In this document: piece by piece, positions 4,479 through 7,185 of the stretch
Position numbering within the stretch: the first letter of the stretch is position 1
Layout of the letters: the number at the start of each line of letters is the position of its first letter
From: an uncultured Eubacterium sp.
Lineage (GTDB): Bacteria > Bacillota > Clostridia > Oscillospirales > Acutalibacteraceae
Reading direction: 5' to 3'
Length of the DNA stretch: 7,185 nt
Assembly (NCBI GenBank): GCA_945980015.1
Contig: CAMFQI010000060.1
Coordinates: 1-7,185 of the forward strand
Made by a program: the position numbers and the translations under genes
The notes under the pieces: generated by a model
Told to the model about the DNA's origin: nothing
Database searches by the model: none
Seen by the model: only the letters and a program-made list of their open reading frames with translations

Positions 4479-5708
4479 ATGCAAAGATGTATTCTTCATA
4501 TAGACTGCAATAAATTTTATGCCTCGGTTGAATGTCTTTACCGTCCGGAAATACGCAATAAGCCGGTTGCCGTCGGTGGTGATCCCGAGCAACGCCACGG
4601 AATTATTTTAACAAAAAACGAGCTTGCCTCAAAGTACAATATCAAGGTCGGAGAGCCGCTTTGGAGCGCAAAGCAAAAATGTCCCGATTTGGTTATTGTG
4701 CCGCCGAATTATCCTCTTTATCTTCGCTTTTCAAAGCTTGCACGAAAAATTTATGAGGATTACAGCGAGTTTATCGAGCCATTCGGTCTTGATGAAAGCT
4801 GGATTGACGTCACGGGCTGTCAAAAAAGCGGCGTGGAAATAGCTGAGGAAATACGAAGCAGGGTTAAATTTGAGCTTGGTATAACGGTCAGCATAGGCGT
4901 GAGCTTCAACAAAATTTTTGCAAAGCTCGGCTCCGATTACAAAAAGCCCGACGCCGTAACCGTTATATCGCAGGATAATTTCAGAGATATTGCGTGGAGT
5001 CTGCCGTGCGGTGATTTGCTTATGGTCGGCAGGTCAACCGAAGCAAAGCTGAAAAGCTACGGAATAAATACAATCGGCGATATTGCGAATGCAGATGTTA
5101 CTATGCTCAAATCTCTTTTGGGTAAAAACGGCGAAATGCTTTGGTGCTTTGCAAACGGACAGGATTCCTCTCCCGTCAAGCATAAGGACGAAATCAGGGA
5201 TATAAAAAGCGTCGGAAATTCAACCACAACGCCTCGTGATTTAGTTGATAATGACGAGGTGAAGGCTGTACTTCGTGTGCTTTGCGAAAGCGTATCAAGG
5301 CGATTGAGAGAGCAGGGAGTAAAGGGCAGGACGATTACAATTTATGTCAGAAGCAACGACCTTACCTCGTTTACACGCCAACGCCGAGTGAAGCTTCACA
5401 CCGATTTGAGCACCGAAATTTTAGATTGTGCTTTTGACCTTTTCTGCAAAAACTATAATTGGTTCAAGCCCATACGAAGCGTGGGCGTAAGTGTAAGTGA
5501 TTTTGATGTTGATTTTCAACAGTTCGACTTTGACGGCACGGTTGAAAAACGTGAAAAGCTTGAAAGACTTGAAACGACGGTGGACTGCCTGAAGCGACGC
5601 TTCGGAAACTACTGTATTGTGCGTGCCTGTCAGCTAGGCGACGGCGAGCTTTCACACTTCAATCCACACGATGAGCATATCATTCACCCGATAGGCTTTA
5701 CTGTATAA
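4479..5708 (+). CDS. dinB: DNA polymerase IV (Y-family translesion polymerase)
   Basis: A 409-aa Y-family polymerase, full length for DinB. The ATG at 4479 is chosen because the N-terminal catalytic strand begins directly after it (RCILHIDCNKFYASVE); the upstream in-frame stretch of 42 codons lies in promoter sequence and lacks family features. The ribosome-binding site (AGG at 4467-4469) is weak. Catalytic metal ligands are Asp9 and the Asp105-Glu106 pair in GLDESWIDVTG. The steric gate is in the Phe13-Tyr14 position. The palm/fingers region is followed by a helix-hairpin-helix thumb at about 150-215 and a little-finger domain at about 240-350. A QQFDF stretch near residue 345 is in the usual place for a beta-clamp-binding motif. 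The enzyme copies past damaged template bases at replication forks. It leads a two-gene operon with the 88-aa gene 22 nt downstream, probably under LexA control. Confidence 0.93.
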   Translation: MQRCILHIDCNKFYASVECLYRPEIRNKPVAVGGDPEQRHGIILTKNELASKYNIKVGEPLWSAKQKCPDLVIVPPNYPLYLRFSKLARKIYEDYSEFIEPFGLDESWIDVTGCQKSGVEIAEEIRSRVKFELGITVSIGVSFNKIFAKLGSDYKKPDAVTVISQDNFRDIAWSLPCGDLLMVGRSTEAKLKSYGINTIGDIANADVTMLKSLLGKNGEMLWCFANGQDSSPVKHKDEIRDIKSVGNSTTTPRDLVDNDEVKAVLRVLCESVSRRLREQGVKGRTITIYVRSNDLTSFTRQRRVKLHTDLSTEILDCAFDLFCKNYNWFKPIRSVGVSVSDFDVDFQQFDFDGTVEKREKLERLETTVDCLKRRFGNYCIVRACQLGDGELSHFNPHDEHIIHPIGFTV

Positions 5709-5730
5709 TATATTTTTTAGGAGGAAAATT

Positions 5731-5997
5731 ATGATTAGCTTTGATACACCCGTTTATGAAAATCCGAATAAGCATTACACACAGGTAAAGGCAATTTTTG
5801 ACATTCAGGGAAATATAACGCCCGTTTCGATGATTTATGACGGCAACGAATACGAGATTGACAGAATAACGGATGTTCGTCCTGCGGCGTCTCTTCGCTC
5901 GGGCGGTGCAGGTATTCGATATACCTGTTATGTTGACGGAAAAGCAACTTATTTGTTTTTAGAAGAAACAAAATGGTTTTTTGAAGTGGTGTGCTAA
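5731..5997 (+). CDS. Small polymerase-IV-linked protein of unknown function
   Basis: An 88-aa protein beginning 22 nt after the polymerase stop with a strong AGGAGG (5719-5724) at 6-nt spacing; no promoter or terminator lies between them, so the two are co-transcribed. The sequence is beta-rich and has no signal peptide or membrane segment. It consists of a strand at 17-24, a PVSMIYDGNEYEIDRI block (31-46), an RPAASLRSGGAGIRYTC block (50-66) and a Trp-Phe-Phe-Glu end (81-85). I do not recognise an experimentally characterised family. The layout (a short beta-barrel-like protein with a strand-turn-strand 'DG.EYEIDRI' motif beside a Y-family polymerase) resembles the DUF6504-type proteins found near ImuB/DinB genes, but I cannot confirm this. 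A role in translesion synthesis or its control is inferred only from linkage. Confidence 0.8.
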   Translation: MISFDTPVYENPNKHYTQVKAIFDIQGNITPVSMIYDGNEYEIDRITDVRPAASLRSGGAGIRYTCYVDGKATYLFLEETKWFFEVVC

Positions 5998-6051
5998 ATA
6001 AAGAAGTATAGCTATCTTTGTTTAGTGCACCGCATTGGTACAATAAACAAA

Positions 6052-6083
6052 AAAACCTCGTAATTATGCGAGGTTTTATTATT
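6052..6083 (+). terminator. Intrinsic terminator of the polymerase IV operon
   Basis: Stem 6052-6062 with 6067-6077 (AAAACCTCG paired with CGAGGTTTT plus two inner pairs, one G-U), a four-base loop and a T-rich tail (TTTTATTATT). The A-run on the left side could let it work in both directions. The stretch 5998-6051 before it holds nothing else that I can identify. Confidence 0.85.
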
Positions 6084-6092
6084 GTATGTCAA

Positions 6093-6121
6093 TTGCATAT
6101 TATAATATTTTGTGGTAAAAT
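6093..6121 (+). promoter_or_regulatory. Predicted sigma-A promoter of the aminotransferase gene
   Basis: TTGCAT (6093-6098), a 17-nt spacer and TAAAAT (6116-6121) with an extended -10 TGG. The expected start is near 6128, about 25 nt before the ATG. Nearby TATAAT sequences at 6101 and 6131 lack well-spaced -35 boxes. Confidence 0.55.
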
Positions 6122-6152
6122 ATTTTTCAGTATAATAAAGTGAGGTAAAACT

Positions 6153-7185
6153 ATGACCGCATATAAGGATTTTTCAAAGGAAGAATTAATTGCAGAAAAG
6201 CAAGCGCTTCAAAAACGCTTTGACGAATATAAGGCAATGGGTCTTAACCTTGATATGTCAAGAGGAAAGCCCTCAAAGGAGCAACTTGATTTGTCTATGG
6301 ATATGCTAAAGCCTGTTGATTATGTAGAAAACGGCTTTGATGTTCGCAATTACGGACTTCTTGACGGTATATCAAGCTGTAAAAGGCTATTTGCCGAGCT
6401 TATGGAGGTTGATGAGAAGAATGTAATCATCGGTCCCTCGGCTTCGCTCAATCTTATGTATGACTATATTTGTCAGTGCTACTGTGAGGGTGTCTTAGGC
6501 TCAACTCCGTGGTGCAAGCTTGACAGCGTAAAATTCCTTTGCCCCGTTCCGGGATATGACAGACATTTTACTATTCTCGAGCATTTTGGTATAGAGATGG
6601 TTAATGTTCCTATGACCGATGAGGGTCCCGATATGGACGTTATCGAGGAGCTTATAAAGAGTGATAGCGTAAAGGGTATGTTCTGCGTTCCGAAGTATTC
6701 TAATCCGCAGGGTATTACCTTTAGCGACGAAACCGTAAAAAGAATTGCCGCTATGAAGCCGGCTGCAAAGGATTTCAGAATTATCTGGGATAACGCTTAC
6801 TGTGTTCACGATATAAAGGAAGACGGCGACGAGCTTCTCAATATATTCTCTGTTTTGGGTGATAATGAGGATATGGTTATCGAGGTTTGCTCAACTTCAA
6901 AAATGACATTCCCCGGCGCAGGTGTTTCCGCTTTGGCGGCAAGTGAGACAAACATTGCTCAAATCAAGAAAAGACTTAATTGCCAAACTATCAGCTACGA
7001 CAAGATGAATCAGCTTCGCCACGTAAAATTTTTCGGCAATCTTGACGGAATAAAGGCTCATATGAAAAAGCACGCCGCAATTATGAAGCCGAAGTTTGAT
7101 ATGGTTATCGAGCATTTGGAAAATGAGCTTGGCGGACTTGAAATTGCAAGCTGGCTTGACCCGAAGGGCGGTTATTTCATCAGCC
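6153..7185 (+). CDS. PLP-dependent aminotransferase, aspartate aminotransferase subgroup Ic type (partial, C-terminus missing)
   Basis: The frame is open from the ATG at 6153 to the window edge (344 codons); family members are about 420-430 aa, so roughly 80 C-terminal residues are missing. GAGG (6142-6145) lies 7 nt upstream. Fold-type I landmarks are in order: an N-terminal SRGKPS motif (36-41), the GPSAS phosphate-binding turn (94-98), YSNPQG with the PLP-contacting Asn184, WDNAY with Asp213 and Tyr216, and STSKMTFPGAG with Lys250 as the Schiff-base lysine. The SRGKPS start and the SKMTFPGAG context are typical of the MocR-like aspartate aminotransferase group (Pfam Aminotran_MocR) rather than the classic AspC/AspB branch. 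The likely reaction is transamination between aspartate and 2-oxoglutarate in the cytoplasm. Substrate choice is inferred from family, since the carboxylate-binding Arg lies beyond the edge. It appears to be separately transcribed. Confidence 0.88.
   Translation, partial: MTAYKDFSKEELIAEKQALQKRFDEYKAMGLNLDMSRGKPSKEQLDLSMDMLKPVDYVENGFDVRNYGLLDGISSCKRLFAELMEVDEKNVIIGPSASLNLMYDYICQCYCEGVLGSTPWCKLDSVKFLCPVPGYDRHFTILEHFGIEMVNVPMTDEGPDMDVIEELIKSDSVKGMFCVPKYSNPQGITFSDETVKRIAAMKPAAKDFRIIWDNAYCVHDIKEDGDELLNIFSVLGDNEDMVIEVCSTSKMTFPGAGVSALAASETNIAQIKKRLNCQTISYDKMNQLRHVKFFGNLDGIKAHMKKHAAIMKPKFDMVIEHLENELGGLEIASWLDPKGGYFIS

Noticed and set aside
6501..7115. Minus-strand open frames inside the aminotransferase gene
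   Set aside because: They lie antisense to a well-supported aminotransferase frame with all PLP-binding motifs and show no ribosome-binding sites or family features of their own.

Overview
The window looks like a low-GC Gram-positive chromosome, most likely a gut or rumen Clostridia member of the Ruminococcus/Oscillospiraceae type. The support is purine-rich Shine-Dalgarno sites, sigma-A-like promoters that often carry an extended -10 (TGn), A/T-flanked intrinsic terminators, TAA at every visible stop, and BspA-like leucine-rich secreted proteins ending in a dockerin-like hand. This placement is inference from gene content; no marker gene fixes a species.

Layout. The left edge (1-104, minus) holds the start of a tiny Gly/Cys-rich protein with a short hydrophobic core. 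Divergent from it are two paralogous secreted BspA-like leucine-rich-repeat proteins: A (255-1802, 515 aa) and B (2050-3885, 611 aa, GTG start). They share a signal peptide and N-terminal domain, a Treponema-type LRR region, a C-terminal segment with paired CxxC motifs, and an identical last 33 residues. Between them is a structured leader for B: a strong promoter (1830-1858), an 18-bp perfect inverted repeat that begins where transcription should start, an inner stem, and a complete intrinsic terminator (2001-2030) ending only 19 nt before the GTG start. An alternative pairing can disrupt that terminator. This candidate attenuator or cis-regulatory RNA, absent from paralogue A, is the most unusual item in the window.

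A bidirectional terminator (3899-3933) separates B from a convergent SCP2-like lipid-binding-domain protein (3949-4281, minus). Its promoter is divergent from that of a two-gene operon: a Y-family DNA polymerase IV (4479-5708) and a small 88-aa protein of unknown function (5731-5997). A near-consensus promoter and a one-mismatch LexA-like site suggest SOS control. A terminator (6052-6083) closes the operon. The right edge holds a class I-fold PLP aminotransferase of the subgroup Ic aspartate aminotransferase type (6153 to the edge, truncated).

Functional picture. A and B are probably exported surface or secreted adhesion/recognition proteins, with B conditionally expressed through its leader. 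The polymerase operon belongs to DNA damage tolerance. The SCP2 protein and aminotransferase look like independent housekeeping genes. No tRNA, rRNA, CRISPR array, transposase or phage gene was seen.
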